Shown in pieces: positions 31,741 to 41,403 of a stretch of 64,000 nt of DNA. Numbering within the stretch: the stretch's first letter is position 1; each line of letters begins with the position of its first letter. This DNA is from Pseudomonas tremae (lineage in GTDB: Bacteria; Pseudomonadota; Gammaproteobacteria; Pseudomonadales; Pseudomonadaceae), in contig NZ_LJRO01000074.1 of NCBI RefSeq assembly GCF_001401155.1, positions 38,848 to 102,847 on the forward strand, given 5' to 3'. Position numbers and translations under genes: made by a program. Under the pieces are notes generated by a model. The model made no database searches. It was given only the letters and a program-made list of their open reading frames with translations, and was not told the origin of the DNA.

Positions 31741-32229
31741 CAACAGAAGGAATCCCCACCTGCTCATCGCATTGACGCTGCCTATCATGAAGCAACCTTC
31801 GCTCGCGACAAATGTGCATGGCTGATAATTGATGGCGTCGGGATTGAACAGTGGCTAGCTGTTCACCTCAATCATGCAGATGTCTCCAGATATGGTCTTT
31901 CGCTGCTTTGGCTGTTGTATGACGAAGAAGATGCCTTGGTGAAGAGACGTTTTATCCCTGGAGCGGATGGCTCATCGACAATTGTTCCGCTGCTTGTATT
32001 CAATGAGGACATGGATTTTGACAACACGACGCTGGTCACAGAGCAGGTTATAAAAGATGACACGGTGCATTGGGTGCGTTTTGGCTGGAGTGTTTCGGAT
32101 GGACTGAAAGTCGGCATTTCGACTCGATGGAACGCTGGCGGTGAGCCTGTGAGCTTTGCTCTGGACGAGTTTCGGGCAGCGCTGGAAAAGCTCGATGAGC
32201 TTATCGAAACGCACGTGCCCAATCGCTGA
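31741..32229 (+). pseudogene. Headless small gene of unknown function
   Basis: The frame is open from a stop at 31738 to TGA at 32229 and reads like a real soluble protein (for example CAWLIIDGVGIEQWLAVHLNHADVSRYGLSLLWLLYDEEDAL and WVRFGWSVSDGLKVGIS). No ATG or GTG lies in the first ~55 codons; the first usable start is TTG at 31915, which would cut the conserved-looking region. It may use a rare start near 31771 after AAGGA, or have lost its 5' end. It resembles small immunity-type proteins in size and style, but I recognise no family. Confidence 0.4.
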
Positions 32230-32272
32230 GTCGCCGCCCCTAAAAGTCTGATGCGAATATTGATCCCACCGT

Positions 32273-32300
32273 GGAACCAGATCTCGTTGCTTGCCAGCAA
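32273..32300 (+). promoter_or_regulatory. hrp box upstream of hopI1
   Basis: GGAACC at 32273-32278, 15-bp spacer, CCAGCAA at 32294-32300; consensus CCACNNA with one mismatch (G for C). It lies 26 bp before the hopI1 start, the expected distance for an HrpL promoter. Confidence 0.65.
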
Positions 32301-32326
32301 GGCGATATCAGTTCCCGGGGAAGCCT

Positions 32327-33451
32327 ATGATCAACCTCACCCACATTGCGTCTTCATTGGCGCGGGCAGCGCTCAGCGATTCGACAAAGCCGAAAATGGA
32401 GCGCGCGATAAACGTCGCGAGCCACATCGCTGGCAAAGTCGCGCTGCAGATCACCAGCTCATTACTGGAGCAGAAAGGTCTGCTTAACGAGCGTCAGCAG
32501 AAAGGGCTCTCGATGATTCTCAAGGCCTTGAGCGGCAAGGAGCCGTTGAACAATGTCGAGACGCACGAAGGGGGAGGCCTATTCAATCTGGCGCGAGCCG
32601 CCTTCGACGTGGCCAGCGTTGTCTGGGAGCGCGACAAGTCGATGCATAACGTGATGAGCTTTCTGGGCGTCAGCGACAGCAAGGGCAAGATGTTGTTCTC
32701 TCTGGGCAAGAAGCTGGCGGATGCAATGGCCAAGTCTGAGCCTGGCAAGGACAACAGTGAAGCCACTAATGCGCGCCTTGCCTATTTCTCCAGCAACTTG
32801 AAACTGAACAAGTTGATGAGCGACCTCACTGACCAGGTTTTCAACAAGATTCGCCAGTCGAACGGTGCTCGCGTGCGACGATCCACACCCGGCCCATCCT
32901 GGAGACCTGACGGCGCTCAGCAGCAAGCGCGTCCTGGCACTCGCCCACAAGCCTGCAGTGCGCCGCCGCCCAAAGCAGAGCCACGACCTGCGTCGGGCCG
33001 ACCTGACGGCCACCAAAAGCAGGCACGCCCGGAAACACCGCCTCGTGCTCGATCGCGGGCCAATAGCACTCGGCCACCGCTGCCGAAAGCAGAACCCAGT
33101 GCAGGCGGCGAACGGCCTTCAACGGCGCGGCCTAATAACACATCGGCTGCTGACGCATCTGCCAGGGTGGGCGATTCCGCGCCTGCCAAGCCGCCCGTCA
33201 AGCCGTTGTACGAGCACCTTGGCCTCACTGACATGTCGGTAGATGTATCCGCCGTTAAAAAGGCTTACAGAGATGCCGCGCTGAAGAACCACCCTGATAA
33301 AAACCGCTGCAACGAGGCCGAAGCGGCCTAGCGTTTCAAAGTCATTTCAAATGCGTACAAGATTTTGTCCGACCCGGAGTTGCGCAAGGATTACGACAAT
33401 GGCCGTATCAATGAGGCTGGTAATAGGGCATGGGTAGATGTTCCGGTCTGA
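32327..33451 (+). pseudogene. hopI1: HopI1 J-domain type III effector, interrupted by in-frame TAG
   Basis: Starts at ATG 32327 behind GGGGAAG. Residues 1-180 match the HopI1 N-terminal region; 190-260 hold two Pro/Gln-rich repeats (each RPDG.Q.QARP...PPLPKAEP-like); the J domain begins near 292 (PLYEHLGLTDMSVD) with the HPD loop at 322-324. The frame stops at TAG 33329-33331 after 334 residues. Beyond it the same frame continues RFKVISNAYKILSDPELRKDYDNG to TGA 33451, i.e. J-domain helix III and the C-terminus. HopI1 acts in chloroplasts and binds Hsp70 through the J domain. A truncated 334-residue protein with HPD but no helix III may still be made; whether it works is doubtful. Confidence 0.85.
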
Positions 33452-33531
33452 CTCCACGCTCAAGGCGGCGCCGTTGAGCGGCGGGTGCCGCGCGTAAGCA
33501 GTCAAGATAACTAAACGCTGCTCTTCGCCGA

Positions 33532-34872
33532 TCACACCGAAAAGTGCTCTTCCACTGTATCGGAAAAATGCGTGCAGTTTATCCGGGCAAAACGCTGGTA
33601 ATCGCGAGTCACCGAAAACGCCGAGCCCGGCATTAGCAGGATGTTGTGTTGCTCAAGTTTCGTCATGAATGGCTTCAGGTCAGGGATGTCCGGGTGATAG
33701 GCCCATATGAACATGCCACCTTGCGGCGCCATATCAAACTTCCAGCCCCGTTCAAGTAATGAGCGCTGTGTCTGTACCTGTTGGCCGATGAGCCTTTGCT
33801 GCACATTCTGCATATGCCGTGCGTAAGTACCGTCTGCCAGAATGGTATTGACGAACCGTTCGCAAAACGCTGGAACGGCGACGCAAGTCAATAGTTTCAG
33901 GCGTGTCAGGGGTTCTATGAGGCCTTGTGAGCAAGCGATATAGCCCACGCGCAACGATGCGGAAAGACACTTGGAAAAACTTCCGACATAAATCACTCGC
34001 TCCAGGTTGTCCAGCTCGGCAAACGTCTGGCGAACCACCGGGCTGAAGTCGCCGTATACGTCATCTTCGACCACATAAAACTCGTGTTCTACGGCGAGAC
34101 GCAATACCTTGAAAGCGTTATGCGGACTAATGTTGCTGCCGGTCGGGTTGTGAAAAGTGCTATTGCAGAAGAAGGCTTTAACAGTGTGCTTTGCCAAGTA
34201 ACTTTCCATCTCGGCAATGTCGGGACCGTCTTGAGTCCGGCGCACGCCTACAACGTGACCGCCTGCCAACTGGATCAACCTGATCAGGTTTCCATTCCCC
34301 GGCTCGTCCACGAATACATGATCCCCCGGCCTGATCAACAGCCTTGCCACCAGGTCCAGACCCTGCGTCGCCCCCAGCGTAGTAAGAACCTGCCCCGGTC
34401 TGATATCGATACGCGTCAGGCGCTTTATATGCACGCAAAGTTGCTTGCGCATTGGAAGGTATCCGGAAACGTCGCCGTATTCGGCCAGTGAGCTCTGTTC
34501 CAGCCTCGCGGTGCGCCGAATGGCCTTGGCTAGCAATTCTGTATCTCGCCATGCCGGTGGCAACCAGCCGCATCCTAATTTGTTGTAGTGGGGCCCGGCT
34601 TGCAAAAGCTTGAATAGGGGATCCTCGGCCACCCATTCGGGCTCATTGGGGGGATTCTCGTGCGATATACCTCCCGTTACAAAATAGCCGCGTCCGGGAG
34701 ACGCCGTTAGGACGCCTTCGCTTACTAAACGTGCATAAGCAGACACCACATCGTGATAGCTGACGTCAGCGGATGCGGCCAGTTTTCTGATTGAGGGCAT
34801 GCGTTGCCCGCCAAGCCACTCGCCTGATTCAAGGCGTTGCTTCAACGAGTCGTAGAGAGAATTTAGGCTCAT
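33532..34872 (-). CDS. MocR-type GntR/aminotransferase regulator
   Basis: 446 residues from ATG 34872. N-terminal winged helix (RLESGEWLGGQRMPSIRKLAASADVSYHDVVSAYARLVSEGVL, ~10-60), then a fold-type I aminotransferase domain with the PLP-lysine region VIYVGSFSKCLSASLRVGYIACS. MocR proteins sense amino acids or PLP adducts and usually control a divergent neighbouring operon. Here the divergent operon starts 167 bp away, so this is its likely regulator. An upstream in-frame extension is open but lacks an RBS. Convergent with hopI1. Confidence 0.88.
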   Translation of the reverse strand: MSLNSLYDSLKQRLESGEWLGGQRMPSIRKLAASADVSYHDVVSAYARLVSEGVLTASPGRGYFVTGGISHENPPNEPEWVAEDPLFKLLQAGPHYNKLGCGWLPPAWRDTELLAKAIRRTARLEQSSLAEYGDVSGYLPMRKQLCVHIKRLTRIDIRPGQVLTTLGATQGLDLVARLLIRPGDHVFVDEPGNGNLIRLIQLAGGHVVGVRRTQDGPDIAEMESYLAKHTVKAFFCNSTFHNPTGSNISPHNAFKVLRLAVEHEFYVVEDDVYGDFSPVVRQTFAELDNLERVIYVGSFSKCLSASLRVGYIACSQGLIEPLTRLKLLTCVAVPAFCERFVNTILADGTYARHMQNVQQRLIGQQVQTQRSLLERGWKFDMAPQGGMFIWAYHPDIPDLKPFMTKLEQHNILLMPGSAFSVTRDYQRFARINCTHFSDTVEEHFSV

Positions 34873-35039
34873 AGGGGGGCAGCAGACTGATAGGAAAAAC
34901 ACCCTAACAGTTACCTGGAAAGCTTGTCGACTGTGTGCCTTCAAGGCGCCAGCTAATGCCAAGATGGGTCTATCGGCGTAAAGGCCGTTAAAAACCACAT
35001 CCTAAAGCCCCGCAAACCAGAAAACTGGATATCGAGATA

Positions 35040-35753
35040 ATGCCGTATCTGGACACACAGGCCGCACGGCCTTCCAGGCTCTCTGCCACACCCGATCATG
35101 AATCATTTCAGCTAATAAGGAATCTCGTCATCGCCGCGTTACTTGAGTGCTGTTCTGTTGATGAGTTTAATGAGCTGAAAAAGACACCTCTCATTGAATG
35201 TGTTACCCAGCAGGCCCATGAAGACTTAATCATGTTCGCAAGTAAAGACCCTGCGGCAGGTTCTGATCCACTCTTTATCGCAAGAACCTACACATCGTAT
35301 GCTGCAGTGATGCATTACCGGCTTGCCAGCTGGGTCAATCTTAATGCTGCTCAACTGTGCATTTTCCGTAACCAGTCACTCGCTGCTGTTATTTCCAGAA
35401 GAGGAAAAATGCTTTCGGGCGCCGAAATACACTTTCGTAGTCGTATCGGCGCCCGACTAATAATTGATCACGGGTATGGAACTGTCATTGGTGAAACCTC
35501 TTCCATTGGTGACGATTGCTATATTCTTGGGGGCGTCACACTGGGCGCGCGAGGTATTAGCAGTAATGCTGCAACACCCCGTCATCCTAGAATTGGAAAT
35601 CGCGTACAGATCGGTGCGTTTGCGAGTGTTTTGGGGCCTGTGGAGGTGGGGGATGATGCTTTCATTGGTCCCGGTTGTATTATCACTAAAGACATTCCCT
35701 CTGGTGCTAGGGTACAGGTTAAAACAATGTTGCAGGTGGTGACGGCGCAATGA
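35040..35753 (+). CDS. Serine O-acetyltransferase-like protein
   Basis: 237 residues. A helical N-terminal domain (~20-130) is followed by a left-handed beta-helix of hexapeptide repeats: IIDHGYGTVIGETSSIGDDCYILGGVTLGARG, RIGNRVQIGAFASVLGPVEVGDDAFIGPGCIITKDIP. The DH and GYGxVIGET motifs are those of CysE, which makes O-acetyl-L-serine. The C-terminal tail, which in CysE contacts CysK, is shorter and different, so it may escape cysteine feedback. First gene of a tightly coupled four-gene operon; its TGA overlaps the next ATG. Confidence 0.85.
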   Translation: MPYLDTQAARPSRLSATPDHESFQLIRNLVIAALLECCSVDEFNELKKTPLIECVTQQAHEDLIMFASKDPAAGSDPLFIARTYTSYAAVMHYRLASWVNLNAAQLCIFRNQSLAAVISRRGKMLSGAEIHFRSRIGARLIIDHGYGTVIGETSSIGDDCYILGGVTLGARGISSNAATPRHPRIGNRVQIGAFASVLGPVEVGDDAFIGPGCIITKDIPSGARVQVKTMLQVVTAQ

Positions 35754-36544
35754 AAAATACTGCCATAAACCAAGATGTGTTACGCAGTACCAGAAAGCTT
35801 TACTATCAAGATCAGTATTTGATGTCTGCACGTGCCACAGTGACCCGAGTACAACTTGATGCTATTGAAGTAGACCGCACCGTTGCTTATCCGGAGGGCG
35901 GTGGTCAGGAGGCGGATTTTGGTACGATCGAACTTCGCAGTGGTTTGGTGCGGTTTATAGGAGCCAAAAAACTCTACGGCACCCCTATTCGGTTAGAAGG
36001 TTTTAAAGGGGGGAAGTTGGGTGGGATTATTCTTCATATGGTTCACCCGGACGATTTGCATTTGCTTGATAAGATAAATGAAGGCATGACTGCTCATGTT
36101 AAAATCGATATTCTTCGTCGCGCGCGATTAACCCTTTCACACACCGCTAGCCATTTTTTATATGCTGCAGCAGTGAGTTTGCGCAAAGAGCTTAAACAGT
36201 GGACCCTGGGCTGTCATATTAAAGAAGATTCGGCACGGTTCGATTTCCTTGTGGAAAAACCTTTCAGTATTGAGGAGGTCAGTGAAATAGAGCGTCGGGC
36301 GAATGAGTTGATCGTCCGCAATAAGATAATCGAGAATTATGCAGTGCAAGGATTAGAGGATGCACGGATGTGGGTTTACCAAGGCATAGAGATTCCGTGT
36401 GGTGGCACTCACTTGGACTCTCCTCAAGCAATAGGGCATTTAAGCGTTCGTCGTAAGCGCTTGGGCAAATGTAAAGAGCGACTTATTTGTGATTTTCCTG
36501 GTGCGGTGATTGATTTATCTCCGTATCATGGGCAAGCCTTATGA
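35750..36544 (+). CDS. AlaX-type trans-acting tRNA-editing protein
   Basis: 264 residues, the size of AlaX-II forms: an N-terminal beta-barrel with YPEGGGQEADFG, then the editing domain with the zinc ligands HTASH (H131, H135) and CGGTH (C217, H221). All four ligands are intact. AlaX proteins hydrolyse wrongly charged tRNA-Ala (Ser, Gly or analogues). Its start overlaps the preceding stop (ATGA) and its stop overlaps the MFS start. In other producers of toxic amino acids, such as fluorothreonine, an AlaX relative protects translation; that is the likely role here by analogy. Confidence 0.88.
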   Translation: MKNTAINQDVLRSTRKLYYQDQYLMSARATVTRVQLDAIEVDRTVAYPEGGGQEADFGTIELRSGLVRFIGAKKLYGTPIRLEGFKGGKLGGIILHMVHPDDLHLLDKINEGMTAHVKIDILRRARLTLSHTASHFLYAAAVSLRKELKQWTLGCHIKEDSARFDFLVEKPFSIEEVSEIERRANELIVRNKIIENYAVQGLEDARMWVYQGIEIPCGGTHLDSPQAIGHLSVRRKRLGKCKERLICDFPGAVIDLSPYHGQAL

Positions 36545-37734
36545 CAAGTAATCTTCCCAAACATACATATCTTTATTTCGCCGCACAATCCATCAACCTG
36601 ACCACGGCAGTTATGTCAGTGACTATGGCTGCCATTGTGGGCTCAGCGCTCGCACCTGACGCCAGGTTTTCAACGGTACCGTATGGGTTCCAGTTTCTAT
36701 TTTTGATGCTCGCTACATACCCTGTCTCGCGATTGATGAGTCGCATCGGTCGTAAAAAGGCATTCATGCTTGGTGCAATCCCGTTGGTAATATCTGGCAT
36801 TACGGGATTTTGGGCTGTTGATCATCAGCATTTTCCAATGCTGGTGGTTAGTCATTCTGCGCTTGGAGTTTATATCGCATTTGCCAACTTCAACAGGTTC
36901 GCGGCAACCGATAATCTAGAACAACGACTAAAGCCAAAAGCTCTCTCGTTGGTCGTGGCTGGAGGAGTCATTGCCGCCTTGCTCGGGCCAGCGTTGACTG
37001 GGTTGCTTAGGGATCTGGGTGGCTACCCTCTATTTTCCCTATGCTACGCTTCATTTGTAGGGTTGGCGGCACTGTCTTTGTTTATTACCGTATTCCTGCC
37101 AAGTGATCCTATTTTACCTGCACGTTACAATGCAAATGACCGGCTTGCCAAAAACCTCCCGTGCTCAATGAAACCACCGGTAATGGTTGCCATGACAGTC
37201 GCGGCGATAAGCTATGGAATCATGAACTTGCTGATGATTCAGGCTTCTATGCACATGAAACATCTGCATCAAGATTTTTCGGATATCCGCCTTGCGATTC
37301 AGTGGCATGTGATCGCCATGTTCGCGCCCTCCTTTTTTACAGGCGCTATCATCCAAAAACTCGGAATAAAAACTACTATCTGCGTGGGCCTGATGATGTT
37401 GATTGCCTGCGCGGCCATGAACATGGTTTCAAATGGTTATGAGACACTAACTATTTCACTCATCGTTCTTGGTTTGGGCTGGAACCTGACTTACGTCGGA
37501 GGCGGTGCACTGCTGGCTCATGCCTTGCAGGATAGCCCTGGCGCCATGCAAGTGCAGGGTAAAAACGATCTCGCCATCGCCGTTTTTGCAACAATTGGCG
37601 CCTTTACTCCATCACTCTTGCTAAGTACCGTGGGGTGGGTTGGCACCAACGTTATATGCGTTGCTCTGTGCGTAGCATTGTTAGCGGTAACGGTCAGCTT
37701 GCTGAGTCGAAAGCCGGAATCAAATGGCTCATGA
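36541..37734 (+). CDS. MFS transporter
   Basis: 397 residues with about twelve hydrophobic helices and the MFS loop 2-3 signature (SRLMSRIGRKKAFMLGAIP, ~60-78). The N-terminal start overlaps the AlaX stop. Two halves: helices 1-6 (to ~190), a cytoplasmic loop (PSDPILPARYNANDRLAKNL), then helices 7-12. The family, and its position in a synthesis/self-protection operon, suggest export of the product; uptake of a precursor cannot be excluded. Confidence 0.88.
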   Translation: MTSNLPKHTYLYFAAQSINLTTAVMSVTMAAIVGSALAPDARFSTVPYGFQFLFLMLATYPVSRLMSRIGRKKAFMLGAIPLVISGITGFWAVDHQHFPMLVVSHSALGVYIAFANFNRFAATDNLEQRLKPKALSLVVAGGVIAALLGPALTGLLRDLGGYPLFSLCYASFVGLAALSLFITVFLPSDPILPARYNANDRLAKNLPCSMKPPVMVAMTVAAISYGIMNLLMIQASMHMKHLHQDFSDIRLAIQWHVIAMFAPSFFTGAIIQKLGIKTTICVGLMMLIACAAMNMVSNGYETLTISLIVLGLGWNLTYVGGGALLAHALQDSPGAMQVQGKNDLAIAVFATIGAFTPSLLLSTVGWVGTNVICVALCVALLAVTVSLLSRKPESNGS

Positions 37735-37747
37735 CAGGAGGCGACAA

Positions 37748-38650
37748 GTGAGCAAACTTATCAGAACGGGTGGTAGAATTTTGACAAAGTTGGAGATGAA
37801 CAACCCCGGAGGTAGTCACAAATACCGTGCGGCCAGTTTCATCATAGAGCACGCCTTGCACACCTGCAGGATTATCCCAGGGATTACTACGGTGATTGAA
37901 AAGACTGGCGGTAATTTTGGATTTGGTTTGATAGCTGCTTGTCACAAGCATGACATTCCAGTTGAGTTGGTAGTGGGCCTGGGTTTCAGCCAGATCAAAA
38001 GAGATCTCTTGGAATGCTTTGGCGCCAAGCTGATTGGAAAGGATATGCTGGCCGCTGGTGCATCGCCAAAAGAGGTCGTTACCTACCATTTGAAGCATCA
38101 GACAGAAATGGGAAAGTCGTACTATTACACTGACCAGTTTAACAACTATGTCGGGATCGAAGCCCACCGTTATCAGACCGCTTCTGAACTCGCATGCCAA
38201 CTGGCAGAGTCTGGTGTTGGCAGACGTTTGCTGTTTGTAGGTTGCGCAGGTACTGGTGCAAGCTTTACAGGTATAACCTTGGGTTTGAAAGATTTTGGCT
38301 TTGACGTTTCGACTGTGTTGGTTGAGCCCTCTGGCTGCGATTCGAGGAGAGGTGTTTTTTTGGAACATCGTCTTGAAGGAATGGCGGTTGGCGTCTGTCC
38401 GCCTTTTTTGGACTGGTCTCTGGTGAACGTCCGACGTCATGTTAAGCATGTGGAGATGTTAGCCGCGCAACGATGTTTCTATATGCAAAGCGGTACGTTT
38501 GTTGGTAATACCTCCGCGGCTTGCCTATCAGCCGCGCACAATCTGGCCAGCCTTCCTGAATATGCTGATACCACGCTGGTTACCATTGCTTACGATTCTG
38601 GGCTTTGGTATCACGACTTGCAAAAATCTGTAACGCAGACGGCTGCTTGA
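37748..38650 (+). CDS. Fold-type II PLP enzyme (cysteine-synthase-like)
   Basis: 300 residues from GTG 37748, placed by a strong AGGAGG upstream; an ATG at 37724 lies inside the MFS gene. The PLP lysine is K25 in NNPGGSHKYRAAS, the substrate loop is KTGGNFGFGL in place of TSGNTG, and the phosphate-binding loop is GCAGTGASFTGI in place of GTGGTxxG. These place it in the OASS/CBS family but away from CysK and CysM. Beside a serine acetyltransferase it most likely uses O-acetylserine and a non-sulphide nucleophile to build a beta-substituted alanine. The product is unknown. Confidence 0.82.
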   Translation: MSKLIRTGGRILTKLEMNNPGGSHKYRAASFIIEHALHTCRIIPGITTVIEKTGGNFGFGLIAACHKHDIPVELVVGLGFSQIKRDLLECFGAKLIGKDMLAAGASPKEVVTYHLKHQTEMGKSYYYTDQFNNYVGIEAHRYQTASELACQLAESGVGRRLLFVGCAGTGASFTGITLGLKDFGFDVSTVLVEPSGCDSRRGVFLEHRLEGMAVGVCPPFLDWSLVNVRRHVKHVEMLAAQRCFYMQSGTFVGNTSAACLSAAHNLASLPEYADTTLVTIAYDSGLWYHDLQKSVTQTAA

Positions 38651-38820
38651 TTGTTCAACAGATAATGCCGGAAAGTTCGATCCGGCCGCAAACATTGACG
38701 TGTTGTAAGCATGGCGATCAATAGTTCGCCCGATTTTTGATTCTGCGTCCTGCTATAAGCCTGCTCACTCTCTTGTACTCCCACCCCGGTATACTCCCCC
38801 GCATCTCTCTGGGAGCTCCC

Positions 38821-41324
38821 ATGATTCAGTTACCCATCGACACCGTGCTGCCAGCCCTGCGCCAGGCCCTGACCACACGCCATGAAGCCGTGCTTGAAGC
38901 CCCGCCCGGTGCGGGCAAGACCACGCGGGTGCCGCTCGCGCTGCTTGGGGAAACCTGGCTGGCCGGGCAGACCATTTTGATGCTGGAGCCGCGCCGTCTT
39001 GCTGCGCGTGCGGCGGCGGAACGGTTGGCCAGTGAGCTGGGCGAGAAGGTGGGCGAAACTGTGGGTTATCGGATTCGTCTGGAAAGCCGTGTGGGGCCGA
39101 AGACGCGTATTGAAGTGGTCACCGAGGGGATTCTTACGCGTCGTTTGCAGGACGATCCGGCCCTTGAAGGCGTAGGGCTGCTGATTTTCGATGAGTTTCA
39201 CGAGCGTAGCCTGGACGCCGATCTGGCGCTGGCCCTTAGCCTCAATGGCCGCGAGCTGTTTCGTGATGATCAACCGCTGAAAATCTTATTGATGTCGGCA
39301 ACGCTGGAAGGCGAGCGGCTTTCGGCGTTACTGGACGATGCGCCAGTGGTGCGCAGTGATGGGCGGATGTTTCCAGTAGCGATGCAGTGGGGGCGTCCTT
39401 TTCAGCCGGGTGAGTTTATCGAGCCGCGTGTCGTGCAGACGGTGCTGGATGCGCTGGGCAGCGAGTCCGGCAGCCTGCTGGTGTTTCTGCCGGGGCAGGT
39501 CGAGATTCGTCGGGTCAACCAGCAGTTGGCGGAAGCGCTGGGCGAGCGCGCCGATATTCTGCTCTGCCCTTTGCATGGTGAGCTTGACCTCAGTGCGCAG
39601 CGCGCGGCCATTGAGCCCGCGCCCAAGGGGACACGCAAGGTGGTGCTGGCGACCAATATCGCCGAAACCAGCCTGACCATCGACGCGTGCGTGTGGTGAT
39701 CGATGCCGGATTGGCGCGGGTGCCACGTTTCGATCCGGGCAGCGGTATGACGCGCCTCGACAACCAGCGTATCTCACGGGCCAGCGCTACTCAGCGGGCC
39801 GGACGGGCAGGGCGACTGGAGCCAGGCGTTTGTTATCGGCTGTGGTCCGAGGCGCAGCACGATCAGCTGGCTGCCTACGGGGCGGCGGAAATTCTTCAGG
39901 CAGACCTCGCCGGGCTTGCGCTGCAACTGGCGCGCTGGGGCGTCACGCCTGCGCAACTGGTCTGGCTCGACATACCGCCAGCCGCAGCTTATGCACAGGC
40001 GCAGGACCTGCTGGTACGGCTTGAGGCACTTAGCTATCAGCCGGGACAACTGCCAGCCCTGATGCCCCACGGTCAGGCGATGGCCGAGCTGCCCGCCCAT
40101 CCGCGCATCGCGCACTTGCTGCTGCGCGGCCATGCGTTGGGCCTGGGCGAGCTGGCCTGTGACGTGGCCGCGCTATTGGGCGAGCGCGATATCCTGCGCG
40201 GCGGCGGTGCGGATCTGCATAGCCGCCTGACCTTGCTGGCGGGCAGCGAGCGTGCTGCGCGTGGCGCACAAGGCGGCGTGCAGAGAGCCAAGCAGCTTGC
40301 GCGGCAATATCGAGGATACCTGCGCGGCGCAGCAAACAGCCCGGTCAGCGATCCTGACCATCCACGCTGGCTGGGTGCTCTACTGGCGCTGGCTTATCCG
40401 GATCGCGTGGCGCAACAACGTCGCGCTGGCGGCGCTGAATATCGGTTGGCTAATGGTCGTGCGGCTCTGTTCGCCGAGGCCGACGCACTGATGAAACAGC
40501 CGTGGCTGGTCATCGCAGACCTCGGCAGCCGCCAAGGCCAGCGCGAAGAACGCATCTACCTCGCCGCCGAGTTTGATCCGGCATTGTTCGACTCCGTGTT
40601 GGCCGAGCAGGTCATTACCTTGGACCAGATCGACTGGGACGAGCGCGAAGGCGTGTTTCGCGCAGAGCGACAGCGCAAAGCTGGCGAACTGATCATCAGC
40701 CGCGAACCACTGATCGGACTCGACGAGGCAGCCCGCAGCCATGCGTTGTTGGCGCTGGTGCGTCGCAAAGGTCTGGAACTGCTGCCCTGGACGCCGGAAC
40801 TGCGTCAGTGGCAAGCGCGTGTCGCGCTGCTGCGCAACCTCGATGTCGACAAAAACGCAACAAGCGAATGGCCCGACCTGAGCGACGCACAACTGCTGGC
40901 GACACTCGAAAACTGGCTGATGCCCTATCTGGGTAAAGTCACCCGACTCAGCCATTTCGGCCAGCTCGACCTGTCATCCATCCTGCGCAACCTCCTGCCG
41001 TGGCCTCTCCCGCAACAACTCGAAGCGCAGGCCCCGCAGACCATCCAGGTGCCGTCCGGCTCGAATATCCGTATCGACTACAACGAACAGCCGCCTGTTC
41101 TCTCGGTGCGGCTGCAGGAGTTATTTGGGTTATCCGATACGCCACGCATCGCTAGCGGGCGGCAGGTGCTGAAGCTGCATTTGTTATCCCCGGCGCGTCG
41201 TCCCGTGCAGGTTACTCAGGATCTGGCTAACTTCTGGCGGTCGACCTATATCGATGTGAAAAAGGATTTGAAAGGGCGGTATCCGAAGCTATCACGCAAC
41301 GTTCATCAATTGGCATATGCGTGA
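38821..41324 (+). pseudogene. hrpB: HrpB ATP-dependent helicase, frameshifted and with altered 3' end (resident copy)
   Basis: Starts at ATG 38821 and matches the second copy at 47455 throughout. N-terminal half has Walker A PPGAGKTTRVPLAL, DEFHERS (DEAH-box region) and SATLEGERL. At about 39684-39690 one G is missing relative to the expected GAC GGC GTG, so the first frame ends at 39699 after 293 residues and the rest continues in the next frame to 41324. The last 11 residues (LSRNVHQLAYA) replace the normal HYWPEDP... tail, because homology stops at 41288. GC-rich codon use suggests this is the resident chromosomal copy. Confidence 0.85.
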
Positions 41325-41380
41325 AACGTTGGAGTATTGACATTTTTGTTGGAAAAATATTGCCTAACGTTTATCATTGA
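41298..41380 (+). repeat. Three iterated sites at the left end of the recombinase module
   Basis: Three direct repeats of AACGTT-N4/5-ATTGA/G at 41298-41313, 41325-41340 and 41366-41380, in the 115 bp between the end of hrpB homology and the first recombinase start. Such iterons are typical of recombinase arm sites or an autoregulatory operator. Confidence 0.6.
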
Positions 41381-41403
41381 CGTTCTAGCGAATTGGGTAT
41401 TCA

